Positions 13,346 to 27,099 of a stretch of 64,000 bases of DNA are shown here, piece by piece. Source of the DNA: Rhipicephalus microplus (Eukaryota > Arthropoda > Arachnida > Ixodida > Ixodidae). The notes beneath the pieces were generated by a model. It saw only the letters and a list, made by a program, of their open reading frames with translations. It did not search any database and had not been told where the DNA came from. The stretch lies in contig NC_134709.1 in NCBI RefSeq assembly GCF_043290135.1, positions 64,954,556-65,018,555 of the forward strand. Reading direction: 5' to 3'. Position numbers and translations under genes: made by a program. How positions within the stretch are numbered: position 1 is the first letter of the stretch; the number at the start of each line of letters is the position of its first letter.

Positions 13346-15839
13346 GTTAAATTTTCTAAGAATAAGCAAGGAGGAGTGTCGAGGTTGCTCCCCTAGGTTA
13401 ATGATTGTCAATCCAAATGCAATTATTACGCATATTTGATGTGCAACATCAATACGCAATTGTTTCGTTATCTTTATTTAGAAATTGCATGGATACGCAA
13501 TTCTAAAGACCAAAGTGTTTCGTATACTCACCACTGACAATGCGGCGCTACGATCGAAAAAGCAGGTGTTTCGATCCTACGCTCCGATAAAAAAAAATTG
13601 AAGGACTTTTAATTAAAACGACCTCGTGCCATACCACCGAGTGGTTCTGCATTCTAAAAAGAAATTGTTTCTTCACCATACTGCCAGATGGCGCTATATA
13701 TAACGCAGATCCTTCAGGCGAAAGAATTCCGACGTCCCTTGCAGCGAAGGAAGGAGATAGGCGGATGATTTTTTTTTTTCTAAGCAGTTCTTTTCAAAGA
13801 AGAGCACATTGAGAGAACGTGGTACTGAGCAATCAATTGTGTTTCCATATTTCCATTAGATATGTTTCGAGAACCATATATAACGGTGTCATCAATTGGC
13901 AGCTTTGGAGTGGCCCACGAATTCTGCACCCGGAGCACTCCACTCTGGCGGAGGGCAACAGAAGGAAATCTACCAATGGAACACACGCGCCCTCTCTGGA
14001 GCAAGTGGCAGGTTCAGAAAGGAATGCGATGCGTGTGTCTGCATGAGTGGGCACGTATGCTACGCACAGTGACGCTACGCTAGCAAAACATGAGCGCCGA
14101 CGCTAGGCGCAACCGACGCGACCGGCGTCCGTTGGTGCGCCCCCTATAGTTGGCACCGTTTCAAGGCACGGAGCCCTTGCGACTTCCGGTCGAATCCGCC
14201 GATTTTCGCTGAGTATAAAAAGTTGCTCCGTTGAGTGGATCTCGCGACGGAGGTGCCCCAGATCTGGCAATTCGCGACTTTCACAGATGGTGGTGACGCC
14301 ATGCGGCATCCATCGTAACTGTCATTTGGAGGTTGTCCACGCAGCCAGCCCATGCCATCGTTCAGTCGGCCTCACTTTGGCGGTTCGCTGGCGCTTTCTA
14401 TTTTGTCGCTGGCAGTTTTTACTGCGGTTATTCTGAAGTCGGACAGGTACTGCGAGTTGTACTAGCAATGATTTACTCTTTATAGTTTGCTTGCTGAGCT
14501 AGAAGAATCACGAAATATGTTGGATGCCGCTGGGCCGACGCCGTGCAGTCAAAGGCGAAGTTTCCTGCTTTGCACGAGCACGGCCGCTCGCTCTTCCCCG
14601 GCCGTGGCACGATCAGCGTTCACAACGCTGTACACCGCAGCATGCAGTCGATGTGCCCGGCGTTCGAAACTTCTTTTGCACGAAATTACGCCGCACACGC
14701 GTTTCTCAACACGCAGTGTGGGATATAATACAAGCTGGTGTCAATGACCTTCTCAGCAAAGCCTTGACCACACGGTGGCTGCAGCCGAAAATACTAAACA
14801 AGTCGAAGTGACGGGGACACCGGCGCGCCGGCTGCACGATCCCCCAAACGACAGCCATGTTGGGCTTGCACCAGCGCCCTCTCGAGGCGGTGAAAGTTGC
14901 GAATAGAACATACGGGGAGCGCTCTCAATCTGCCAACAGAATAGACTTGCTCCGCGTGGAGCAGAAAAATTATTATTGGAAGTGCTTCGAATCTTCCAAT
15001 GAATGACGCCATAAGGCTCTAGATATCTAGGGAAAGAAACTATGTGGGCATTTGCTAACGCCTTTACTTCGCACGTGCGAAAACTTTCACGTAGACTATT
15101 ATTTTTCCCCATCCATCAATGTATTATGCAACGGGTTACAGCTGGAATCATTTCGTGGAAGATACAGTCCTTATAGTCTTGAGTTTGAAAAATGGGTAAT
15201 GTTCTGTTCATGTCCCGATGGTACAAATTAGCATGTTTGTGTATTTCCTATTTCACATAAATGCGCTAGCCTCATAGTATACCGTTGCATCGTTTGAATT
15301 GTTTGTATACAAGTGCATATATTTATTATACTTTTTCTGCTTAGCCATCTTTCTGTTTTGTTCTTTCTGTATTTCTTTCACTAGTTTCAGGTATTGTTAC
15401 TGCCCCCCCTCCCCCCTTTGTTTTTATTCCAGGCTCAGTTTTCCTAGTCCTTCGATCACAGAAACTTGTAAATAAGCAACTAAATATTCTGTACTAAAAT
15501 ATGAATAAGAACAAAGCAACATTTTCGAGCTTCCATATTTACAGCGTGAGACGACGCCACGTGTATAGAGAAGTCACGAAAGATACGCGAAGCGCCAAAT
15601 TTCCTATATATGCGCCTTTATTTTGTGGTGTCGTCTTGTGTTGTAAATATCGAAGCTATAGAAGCCCACTCGCCCAACGTGCTGTTTTGTGTAACATTTT
15701 TGGAGAACATTTCGAGGGATACTGCACCGTCCTCACCCCCCTCCACTATCTTCTGCAGAAGAAAAGGTGATTGTACGATTCCATGATTTTGTATTGAAGT
15801 ACCAAATGCTGCGAGCGAGAAACGAGGAAAATGAGAAAA

Positions 15840-15935
15840 GAGAAAAGGAGGAGCAGGGAAGTTAGCCAGTTCTCAGAGCGGCTGGCTACCCTGTGATGAG
15901 GAAGGGGGGAGGGGAGTAAGAGATGACGGGAAGAA
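15840..15935 (+). repeat. Dispersed tick repeat (AGTTAGCCAG...GGCTACCCT type)
   Basis: GAGCAGGGAAGTTAGCCAGT, CGGCTGGCTACCCTGTGATG and GAAGGGGGGAGGGGAG follow each other in a purine-rich setting. From memory this wording recurs in tick genomic sequence; I see only this one copy here, so the call rests on recognition. Confidence 0.35.
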
Positions 15936-17859
15936 GATGTTACTAAAAGGAGAAGGAAAAAAAACTAAAAAAGAACAAAGAAAAGAACACTAATACTATA
16001 GACGACATTGCATACAGTCTGTTTCTGAGACCAGTTGCCCGCAAGAAGCACAACTATAGGGTTACCATAAGTGGCCACTTTTCGCGAAATTGACTACGTT
16101 TAGACCCATTTGCTGACCGAAATTCCCAGTTGGCACAATGGTTATTCACTGACTACATCTAAATTTCCGCTTTCACAAATTCAAAATAGTTTTACCGATT
16201 CATCCAGAGCAAATTTTATAGACTCTGTCGATAATACCTATCTTGCTCTATTTGGCTACCAATTTGGCGACAGTATTAAAAGACATGGTTACTTTGACAT
16301 GTGGCTTGAGTTCTGGCGCCTTTTCCAATCCACTCAACAGCAACTCTGACAACAACGCTCCCACTGCCTTGCGTGCCGAGGATGACAATCTCGGCCAGAG
16401 GGCTAAAAGATCTTTTCCTCCGTCAATCGGCGATTGTTAAGTCTGTCCATCACTTTTGAACGTTCTTTTCTCGGCGCATTGAATCGAGGACACTCAAGGC
16501 ACGTGTGGCTGGGAGTGGTCTTTGCGAATGCTTAATCTTTTAGAATCGGAATGGCCAGCAGCCCGACATGCCATCACTGTAACTGCAAGTAGAAAATCAC
16601 TGCGAGGAAAAAAAAAACGCGGATTGCAAATGCGTACGCGTAAAGCTGCGTTATGCAAGCCAGTTCTATACCGCTCCGTTGTACAGGCACGACCGACGTT
16701 TACATACGGCTGTTTTATATGTTTCGTAACTGAAGGTGGCGGGTGAAGCACGTTGGTCTCGCGTTACAGAACGCCATCAACCAAGAGGGTAACCGAAATA
16801 CACGTGATATGAGTGACATGGCATGTTTACGCAAATATGCATTAACGGGACCGGAAACTGATTTTTTTTTCGGCCAAGTTTTTTTGTGCCGCGACAAATA
16901 GCTTACCGTTCTTAGTGTTCATACCTGCCGTAATTAATCCCAAAAGCACGTAGTCATTGTATAAGCAGTATTTTTCCATCTGAAAGGCTTTAAACAGGGA
17001 TGAGCCCTTTCATCCAGCAGTGCTGAGAATCGATAGCGATGCCGGTATAGCCTTTCTGGCGACTTGTGCATCCTGCCGTTGTTCTGCTTTCGCAGGGGTT
17101 CTTGTAAATATGCTTAACCACGTTTATTCTGAGCCTTACAACTATTTTTGAAAATAACAAGCTGTTACGGCCGGACAATGTGGTTTTATACACCTTCTCT
17201 CTATTTGTACCACGTTGTGTGCGTCTACACCCAAGGTTGTTGCGCCTGTGTCGTGGATGGCTTGTCCCGTCGTCGTTACTGTATCGACAGCCGAGCCAAG
17301 CCAAGTCACCGAAAAAGTCACTGCGCATACGCGCGGGCTGGCCGACTAGCAGTACAAGTCGTTTCCGAGGCAAATTGCAAATAAAAAAACCACGTCGCTC
17401 CAAAATCTTTGCGGCTTGGAAACTGCGCGCACGGTTTCATGAGCATGCAGAAAAGTTGCTCAAGATGCACTGACAAGCATGGGATGATTACGTTATTCAA
17501 ACGCAGTGCCACTGCAATGCTTACTACTAACGCATGCCCATATGTACATTTTCATGAGGTAATACCTTTTACTATAAAAAAGCAAACAATATTTAACTAC
17601 TACCACGAGAACTGCTGACCGCGTACACTCCATCATGGTCACATGACAGGGCACATCGAATAATTACCGTTTTTTTTTTCACCAGGTGGTGCCACAAGTT
17701 TTTTTTTTTGCGATTTTTAATGAGACATAAAAATACAGCTCTATTTTTCACGAGAAAAACATGGTAGGTCTGAGTCACTTCGCAGGACAATCTTTCCATC
17801 CGTGCAGTCATCTCATTTCATGCTCTGGGTAGTTGTCGGTCCGTTTAAGAACTACCTGT

Positions 17860-17915
17860 TAATTGATATGTGGGGTTTAGCGTCCCAAAACCACCGTAGA
17901 AATATGTGAGACGCA
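17860..17915 (-). mobile_element. Ruka-like SINE 3' end only, minus strand
   Basis: ATTGATATGTGGGGTTTAGC followed by GTCCCAAAACCACC is the reverse complement of the SINE 3' end. The element is truncated after about 55 bases, as with an aborted reverse transcription. Confidence 0.6.
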
Positions 17916-18587
17916 GCCTGTTGGGTATAAATGAAGATGGCGATCAATCGAAGAAGCGTGTAAGAGGAATTTTCAGTAACTCGATTTCAGCGTTCCGGTG
18001 GGGAACCTCGTGGTTGAGGAACAAGGCGATCTTGTAACTTTTTTTGTAAATGTATTTTTTCACGCGACTGAGGTAATACACGGACAGGGCAATACATGGA
18101 CAGGTCTTCTTTTTTTGACCCAACTCAGATCTGCCACTTATAGTTCACTAGCGTAAAATTTTAGAGCGACGCTGTGCCTTACGACTATGACATCGGTATA
18201 TCTCCGTCTCGGTGAACAGAAAACCACTCCACCCAAAGCGAAAAAAGCGACCGTCTCCTTTGGAATCGCACATCCAAGGCACGTATAATATCAGTAGGCG
18301 TTTCAAAATGGAAAAGCGCGAAAACGAGTGCAATTGCACCACATGATTGATGACAAGGCTCGTTCGAACAATGCATGTGAAGCAGGAAGGGACTTCAGTA
18401 CACTTTCGTTGATGAAGAATTCGACTTGTCTGTCATCGGATGCAATAAGAAGTCTTGACTTAACAAGCCCAGATAACCTAAACGCGCTCGCCGATCATAC
18501 CACAACTAACGAAATAGTCCCGCTCTTAAACACGTCGATGTTCTTCGAAGGTGGAATCACCTGCCATGTTGACTGCGTCAGTCTGAA

Positions 18588-18712
18588 GATAGTTATAGCG
18601 CGAGAACAAAGCGACGACACAGAGACAAGAAGGACACGAAGGACACGACTGCTATGTCCTTCGTGTCCTTCTTGTCTCTGTGTCGTCGTTTTGTTCTCGC
18701 GCTATAACTATC
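18588..18712. repeat. Near-perfect hairpin with 58-base arms and a 9-base loop
   Basis: The left arm 18588-18645 (GATAGTTATAGCGCGAGAAC, then a purine-rich GACACAGAGACAAGAAGGAC part) is repeated in reverse at 18655-18712 with a single mismatch. The loop is CGACTGCTA. Such long arms with so little divergence imply recent origin or gene conversion. The mirrored frames give a charged, meaningless ORF segment. Confidence 0.9.
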
Positions 18713-21700
18713 GTCATGCCATACCAACTAGCCCAAGCTGCCACATTTTTAAGTCAGTCTGATGTCGTGTTTATTGATGCAGGCCTGCAGGCCTCTATAC
18801 ATCAGCCTTTGAGGAGGAACTGCAGCAGACTATATCAACGAATTTTTTTACTTGACTGAAGTAACTGGTTGTGAGAGATCCCAGTATTCCGTCTCTATCA
18901 GATAGGGTGGCAGCGCTGCTTCGTTGCAAACCACCCGCACAGCGTGGATTGGACCCCGATATCTTTGGAGGTAAAAACAGAGGCAGACTGCGCAAGAAGC
19001 CAGCGTGTACGCCTGCATGCAACTCTAAAACGCATAAAACATCAAATGCGCTTTGTGATACACTTACTTTCTTTATTAGCACTCGTTCGAAGGGTGCTCC
19101 GAGTCACACGTGTGAACCTCGTGGGTGGTCACATACGTGCGCGACAGTGGCACTTCGAAACTCCGCCCGCCCGAACTGCCGCTGTAGGTCATTTTCGACT
19201 CCGGCCGCCGCGCTATATATCCTGCAGCTGGAACCGCGTTTATTTTCACGCCGACAGCCCATTTGCACGGACTTTCTTTTCGCACGTGTAACAGTTCGAA
19301 GCACTAACGCGTACCAACTCGTACCGTGCACGCGTCGGAACTTTTAAAAGTGAGGTTCGGCTGTATGACGGCCGACTCGGCAGGCACTGTCCCAAGTAGC
19401 CGATGGCTAATGTTCTTTCTTTTCATTCTTCACTGCTCGGTCATTAACGGCGGCACGCACAGACTGCGCCTCCTAGCGGAGTAAGATCACCCAGCGACTT
19501 CTGGAACCACTTTGCCGCCTAGCCTGGGGCCTGCAGCCACCGACTGGGGAGCTAAACAGACGCTGCGTCTGGGTAACAAATCCTTGAAGTGGTTCTTGAA
19601 TATAAAAACGACAAAAAGTGCTGGCCCTGAACTTTAAATGGTTCTTCTTCTTCTTGCTCTTCGAGCCACGTTGAACACCAACTATGACGCCTTCTTTCTC
19701 TTGGGAGACCCTTAGAAGAAGAATCACAAAGCCCATTACGAGCCCAGCAACGCATTCTTTTCACCCCAATGGCTGCCCCTCGGCATCTGCGGTCACCGCT
19801 GCCACCGCGAATACACAAACTGAACCAAGCACGCAGTTATAGATGCAGGGCCTGAAAAGCCAACTCACTCCCCCATTCGGCGCGTTGGGTGCACCGACAA
19901 ACGACACGGCTTCACGTGGTGCTACACTTGTGACACAAAAAAAAGCTTCGAGGAAGACGACCTTGTTTGGAAGACACGGTCAGCGCCTATCGCCCTAAGG
20001 CATCATCAGTAGGGTTTTCCTTCTGGTCTTGGGGAGTCGGCAAAGACATTTTTTTTGTAAGCGGCGGCAACTCCTGTGTTGTGGTGATCTCGGAAGAGGC
20101 TTGAACTCCTTCCATTTCCCCCGCCCCCCTGACTTCCCTCCATTACTCAAAAGTCAAACCTCTGTATTACACCTTCAGCAGCTCGTCTGCGACGTCTTTC
20201 TCACTAATTGGCCCCCGCGCGCATGCGCACAGCAATACCCGACCAGTTTGTGCACTACGCTATCTTGTTTCTCGTTGATTAGGCAAGTCGTTCGGTTGGG
20301 CGACCGCGCGCGCAGCATCGGGGGCTCCCCCTGAAGCACTCGTTTCCCGGATCAAAGCCAACAAAGAGACCAAGTGATTCGAGCGCGACGGGACGTCGCC
20401 CGAAGAAGACGTTAGGTGGCGCTGGCGGCACCGTGCGCGCCTTGTGGTGCGCGCCTTGTGGTGGTGGATGGGGGATGATGATCGTGATAAGAAAGGAGCA
20501 AGCGGGAACGGGAGGGGGGAATGAATGACTACTATGACCATGCTGTACACAGCTTCTGCAGCTGGTACTAAACTGGCTTGACCTTCTCTCCATCTTTTCC
20601 GCGTATGTTTTCGGAAAGGAGGGGAAAAGATGGGTTGGGAGAAGAGCATCACGTGGTTTTGAGTGTCGTCGACAGCTTTTCGCGACCTACGAATATTGGC
20701 GCGGATCTTTTGAAAAGTCGTTGGCGCCGATGAAGACAGATATGGATCGTCTTCAACTAAACATCTAGAAAAAAAAATTCAGAAATGAGAGAATGAACGC
20801 CCTTGTAATACGAACGCGCGTGTTTCACGTTGAGGGCATCTCTGGTGGCTTTGTGAAGTTTCTCGAGGTGGCGTCGCTTTGTGCAGGGAAGTTGACTTTG
20901 TAGGCGGCTGCGGCTGTTAGCTATTTTATGTGTTTCCAGTACTGAGGGGCACTATGTTTTTGTTTCGTGCCTGCCGAAGAAAAGAGAATTGCAAGTTAGG
21001 GCTTTCACATGGCGAGTCGTTCGGCGTTTATTTAGGATGCCGTATGTGCCAGGGAACGCTCAAATAAACAAGCAAAATGAAGCCGCACTTTCTCCGAGAC
21101 ACAGTCTCCAACTCGCGATAGTAATAACACGACAACAACGCCTAACAATTCGGGGAAAATGAAATTAGTGTGGATAGTTAAGCCTTACGACAAAATAGAT
21201 GACAGGCAAGCAACTTCATCGGGGTCCTGAAATGCTAGTCGAAAGGAAAGAGGGTGTGGGTGGAGGCTCGGCATCCGCTGCTCCCATGTAGAAATCGGGA
21301 AGACCTGCTTCGGTGCTCTTTCACGGGCCACCTGGACGGCCGTCTTCTGGATCCAGCACTTGAGACACCGTCACTCCAGTGAAATGATTTTGTGTGTGTG
21401 TGTGGCAGCGCTAGATATACACTTTAGTAGTTTTAGTTGTCAATGAAACGACACTCTCTTGTCATAGAACGCCTCCTCTGAGGGTTATATATTTAAAAAT
21501 GTGCCGTAGCATTATTCATACGCGTTATTTACGACGGTGCACCTAATCTTACATTGCATATTTTTTTTATCTCTGTGAACTCTGGACGAACAAACGTAAC
21601 AAAGGGCATAATCACAAAAGACAAAATGACACACGTCCTCTGTAATTCAACTATGTCGTTTCTTCACATGCCGCTGTATACCGGTCAACGACAGCTTATA

Positions 21701-22176
21701 TTCTCGTACTCTGATATACTGCAAGTCTCCTAACGTAGCAAACAAAAAAAAAGAATGGTAGCAGGTTGCTTGATAATTTGCGCAGAAATCTGTGAATGAG
21801 GTCATTCCTTCTGAGGCGAAATTCGCAAAAGATCGTCGTTGATAAGTGCTTGAACTCGTCGGCTTACCGGGATCGCTAATGATTAGGCCGGCGCGAGGAA
21901 TGGCTGCAAGTTTCTTTTGGATGCAACTGTATAGCTTTTTTCGCCTTTCCCGCCTTTTAACTCTTACTTTTACTCAGTTTGAGCTGCGTCGAAGAGTCAA
22001 GACGCGATGATATACCAGCTGGCCCAAAGTGCTACACTTGTGAGTACTCGAACGTAAATACAGATACTCAGCCAAGCCACACACACACGCACATTCACGA
22101 ACACGTGTAAGTTCACGTCCATTGTATCCGGTGAGTGGTAAAATAGTGATGTGAAGCTCATGCGCGGGTGGACATT

Positions 22177-22178
<2 letters not shown>

Positions 22179-22239
<61 letters not shown>
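22179..22239. repeat. AC dinucleotide microsatellite
   Basis: About 30 uninterrupted AC units. The poly-Cys-Val ORF on the opposite strand is an artefact of it. Confidence 0.97.
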
Positions 22240-22240
<1 letters not shown>

Positions 22241-22888
22241 CGTCAGCATCAAGGCTGATAACTGGAAATACGACATGCAGCTTATCTTCCAGTCAATGAT
22301 GCGTTCAAGTCAGATTTCATCCCTCAATAGGTTGTGTCTCACAAAGAAAACCGGCCCTTGATTCATACCCATTGTTCCGTCCATGCCTACAGCATGCTAC
22401 CTATAGAATTCGTGTAACATTTCCACTACTAACGCCAATTACAACATTCTGCTTGGCAGTCCCGGCGTTTCCCGTCACATTGTGCTGCGAACGGGTAACC
22501 TTGCGCATATCGCTTGCACATGACGTCGAAGACGCATTTTTTTCACCGTACAATCCAAACACAACAGTGATAGCAAGAATTTAGACCGAGCCTTCCATTT
22601 GGAGGCCCCTTCATCCATACTCAGCTCGCACAAATGAAAATTAGCTTTGCATTCATTTTGACTGCACACAAAGGATGGTTTTGTAAATTCTCGAAGTATA
22701 CTAGACACTATTTGTTAAGGCGAAAGCCTTTCATGTATCGTGAGAAAAGAAATTTTTTGAAATATTGAGGTATAAGAAAATTAATCGCAACATTTCGGTG
22801 TCAACATGAATCATGAAAAAAAATAATAAAAGTAATTAAAAAGTCGCGGTAGAGCATATAAATATTTTATGGGGTGTATGTGTCATAA

Positions 22889-23097
22889 ATAACCACGACA
22901 TGAACATGAGGTACGTCGTGGGGGAGGACTTCGCACATTTCGACCGTATGGTGATTTTTAACGAGCGCTGCCATCTCACAGTAAATTAGCCCCTAGCGTT
23001 TCACCACCATCGAAATGGAACCGCCGCGGCAAGGATCGAACACATGACCTTCGGTTCAGCAGTGGAGTACCATAACCAATGTACCATTCACGAGGAC
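22889..23097 (-). mobile_element. Ruka-like SINE, minus strand, degenerate
   Basis: It contains the reverse box B (CAAGGATCGAACACATGACC, near 23032), TCAGCAGTGGAGTACC for the head and ATTTCGACCGTATGG for the body. Many substitutions point to an old insertion. Confidence 0.65.
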
Positions 23098-24073
23098 AGA
23101 AGTCACGTCATACTAAAGAGAATGTGTGCGTGTACCGTCGGCGTACAAACAGTCACATGACCAGAGTGTCATAGGTGTCCTCCTGTGGCGTCCTCATGGT
23201 GTCATATTGCACTGCGGGCTGAAGTATCAAAAGTACAACCGACCGAGAAGGAAAAATATCGAGAAAGAAAAGAAAGGTGTCCTTCGGCAAGGAGTTGGCT
23301 TAGGGGGAAACATAATCGGCGGTGTGTCTTTTGTATATAGACGTCAGAAACCTCAAGTACCCTCTTCGAAGTACGGCTACACGAGCGAACACTTCCCTGA
23401 CTACTAGCCCATCCAATTTTTTTTCGGGGTCTTCATTCATTCATTGCTTGTAACGATGCTGCCGCCAGTCGGCTTCACAGGGACCTCACAGACAGAGGCC
23501 GCCGTCTTCGCAAACACAACGAGCGGAACTTCGCAAAACAGGTCATAGGACAATGCTGCGGTGTAGTTAGGCCGCGCCGTCTTGGCAGTGAAGAAGGAAA
23601 AAAGAAGGAGTGAAGAAAACAAGAACAGTAATAAAGCGTATAGTACTGAGTCGTCTGCGTGTAGTCTGCTTCCAACGAGCAGACGAGAGAAAGAAAGCTA
23701 ACCCACAAAAGAAATTGGCGGGCCCCACTCAAGTTTTACGGAAGCCTTATGCTCGCTATGGATCTGTGTATACGTACACTCCCAGCGGTGGCGGTACTCT
23801 TTCACGTCTTTTCTTCAATGGTCGGGACAACGGGCATTTCCCGGCTAACTGCGTTTCGGAAGTTGTTCGCGACGTGCGTCGCTGATCAATCAAAAATAAA
23901 AGTGACCGCCCCCCACTTCTCCACGAGAAAGTTCGACTCTGGGCACTTAGCAACCAACATATCCTTGCTCCGTGCTCCTGTGCGACGGTGTTGACAAAGT
24001 TGATGCCCACGGGGCTTAAAAAAGTTTGCGTACGAGTGCGTGCGTCTGCTTGTTGTGGTGTTCTGCACAAAGG

Positions 24074-24212
24074 CGCGCACACACACACGCACACACACAC
24101 ACACACACGCACGCACGCACACACACGCACACACACGCACACACGCACGCGCACACACACGAACACACACACGCGCACACACAGACACACAAACACACAC
24201 ACACACACACCA
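24074..24212. repeat. AC/GCAC compound microsatellite
   Basis: About 138 bases of CA with interspersed CG, GA and AA variants; it creates several artefact ORFs on both strands. Shorter CA tracts lie at 24401-24420 and 24643-24681. Confidence 0.95.
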
Positions 24213-24431
24213 CTCAGTAGGCTCTTCCATTTTTATTCATTAGCAAACAAGTAGGCTTTTTATTTTACATTTCATTGGGATATTTTCTTTATTCATTTGT
24301 GTTAGATTGTCTTGAGCCCGTTCTACATCCAGGTTGCGCGGGCCACCCCGAATGTTTTTTTTTCTTTTTTGGATGTTTCCTATATGGGAACAAAGAGTAC
24401 ACACACACACACGCACACACCCGTCGCAATT

Positions 24432-24640
24432 GTCTGTGGGGTCACGATACATGACTTCTGACCCGAAGGTCACAAGAGCGAATTGCGGCCGCGTCGGCCA
24501 CATTTAGATGGTATACCAGTGTGACAGAAGCCAGCGTGCTTAGATTAGGTGTCCTGTCCTCATATATAGGTGGTCTCTTCACTAAGGCGTCTCTCATAAT
24601 CATATCGAGGTTTTCGGCATGTAAAAGCCGCCGATCAATA
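24432..24640 (+). mobile_element. Ruka-like SINE, plus strand, degenerate
   Basis: The head has TTCTGACCCGAAGGTCACAAG and a poor box B (AGCGAATTGCGG) near 24478. The 3' half has TCACTAAGGCGTCTCTCATA followed by ATCATATCGAGGTTTTCGG. It lies between two CA-rich microsatellites. Confidence 0.55.
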
Positions 24641-24980
24641 ATAACACACACACAACACACAGACACACGTACACACACACAGAATACCTCATATCTCCAT
24701 GCCTCACCGCGCCGCGGAATGTGTCTCACCGGCATTCCTTGATTCGGAGTTAACTGCTCACGCGCATTTCACTACACTCAGCGTCCACTGAGTATACGAT
24801 CTGTTCCCGTCGTTTTAGATGATATTTGCCTATCGCTCTCTACATTGAATTTGAGACCCCTCACGCTCTCGATAATCTCCATGCTTGGTTTCCCAAACGT
24901 GGCATCGCTAAGTGCTGACACCTTGCTTCGCGTTTTGCGTTGCGAGAAATCGCCATAATTGTTAGGCTGACTTTTTTTCG

Positions 24981-25220
24981 TTAACGAAATGAACACAACA
25001 CCAACCAAAGTGAAAATATATTCAAAATATTCAAAAAGGACTTTTCAGCTCCCGTATGGGAGCGTTGTTCACAATGAAGCACGAGCAGCAAGTTCGCTTA
25101 TTTATTAACCGCTCATGCTTCATTGTGAACAAGGCTCCTGCATGGGAGCTGAAGCATCTTTTTTTTTTGAAATTTCTGAATATATGTTTACCTTGGTCGG
25201 CGCTGTGTTGATTTCGTTAA
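24981..25220. mobile_element. Small foldback element with arms of about 108 bases
   Basis: The left arm 24981-25086 and right arm 25111-25220 are inverted copies. They share TTAACGAAAT at the outer ends and GCTTCATTGTGAACAA(C/G)GCTCC at the inner ends; the loop is 24 bases. Identity is roughly 85% by eye. No coding capacity; it could be a MITE or a palindromic duplication. Confidence 0.75.
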
Positions 25221-27099
25221 TGCCTCGCTCACCTGCAAGAAATTGGCAAACGACGAAAGTAACGCATGACAGGCTTCCACAGAGTGAACGCTGGCTTGAT
25301 CGTCTGTCTTCGTCTGTCATGTATTGTCTGTCGGTTCCTACTTTTGTTCGCTCTCCGATTTTTCAAATCAAACTTACGCACGACTTGTTTCGTTATTATG
25401 CTAAGAAATAATAGCTACTGAACATTTTTGCAAACTGACGTAACTGCCTGGCAAGTCCCAGCTGAAAAACCCGGATGAATCTGTGCAGGGATTTTCTATT
25501 GTCTGTAACTGTCATGCATTTCAGTGGCTGTCGTAACAGACACAGGCGTCACGAAGCATTTTCTGGCTGTTTGAAGTCAGTCGTTATAGCTTTCTGATTT
25601 CTTGTACTAATTTGTTCTTATCATGCTTAGAAGCTCGAGACATTGATTACGCATTTCGATGAGTTACCAGTGTTCCGTTACCATCGATCTAGTACAGTCA
25701 ACAGTGTTCTACATCGTTTGTTACTGAAAACGCGTAGTCGGTACGAGCAAATTTTTCTGGGTCAGACATATTTCTGTTCTGTTCTGTTCTGTTTTAACTG
25801 TATTGCTGTGGAGAGGTTGAGGTGCCTATTGCCTCGGCTACTGCATATCACAAAGTTCTGCAGCGAAAAATAAAATAATAATACAGAATGGTACCCAAAA
25901 ATTAACAATACGGAAAAGAAAAAAAAAAACACATAATAGCACACTGAAACCAGTTCAAACAACATGCCAATACACAGTTTTCTTCACGCAGTTCACACAG
26001 TCATAAACTAATTACACGCACACCTTACTAATCTAATTCCAGTATATACATGACTACATTTTACATAATACCCATCTCTGGCTGTCAGTCATAGGCACTT
26101 GTCCAGTCCGGTCTCCACTAAAAAGTCTGTCAGAAAGATTATTGCCTTTTTCTGGAGATGCATCTCAGGCCATGGTCCAAGTAGTTTCTTTATTGTGAGG
26201 GGCCGTCTGTCCAAACTTGCAAATTTGTTCTTTAATTTCGCGATTACCGCACCTCCTGTGCTCACATACCGAAAGTTCCCGTGTTGTCATCCCAACCTTT
26301 CGACGTATAGCACCTAGTGTCACTACTTGGATAATTTTTCCTCAAGAAACTGAAAATGTATACTCCTCGGCTGTGGCCGGCAAATGGGGGCTACATTTTT
26401 TCGTCACAATCAATAAAGCAGTCGCTGGTTCGCGCTCTTTCCGACCCATATAAATGTATATATTTTTTTGTCCTGTGTCCTTTTTTTTACACAACGCACT
26501 TTCACACATTTACACAGCGCACTTTACACATTTTCAGCCACTTTCAAAGATGAACCGGCACCGCTCACCTTGTAGCTCTTGCCAATCATCGCCGCTATAC
26601 ACGATCCAAACTAATCTGGATGTGCTAGCTTGGCGCAAACGTTTGTCAAATCGCATTGTGGAAGCCAGATCTCTATACGCACATCGCTGTGTGCTGACAC
26701 GCTAGATCGCGATTAGAAGCGACCGCGTATGATCCGGATAAAGCATTACTCGGATCAGCCTTATACTCTCCGCGTTACACTGGTATGGACGTTCTAAATG
26801 TTAACTATTCCCTGCATCTAAACTCCTTTCGTGTACTTTTTTATAACTCTTTAAATGCAATTAACTATTTCAACGATTCACAAATTAGCTAACGCCGCTA
26901 GTGCAGACGCCTGATGCACTGATGCTAAGCACACGACGCAAAGACTGAGGGGATAAGGTGTCTGTCACGGATTTAGGAGACCTAGCACAGGCCTTGTGAT
27001 AAAAAAAAAAAATCCGTGAACATGGGTTATGGGCTCAAGCTGAAGTTCCGACAAGTGGGCTTCTCTTCCCCAAGGTTAGAAGAACCAGTTCTTATCTAG

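Noticed and set aside
14205..14240. TATAAAAAG as a core promoter
   Set aside because: The motif at about 14216 is good, but no downstream coding exon or donor could be tied to it.
18328..18762. 144-codon frame
   Set aside because: The second half is the hairpin at 18588-18712; the first half has no recognisable domain. Too little to call a gene.
21974..22276. Poly Cys-Val open frames
   Set aside because: They are readings of the AC microsatellite at 22179-22239; the same holds for the frames over 24074-24212 and 41479-41540.
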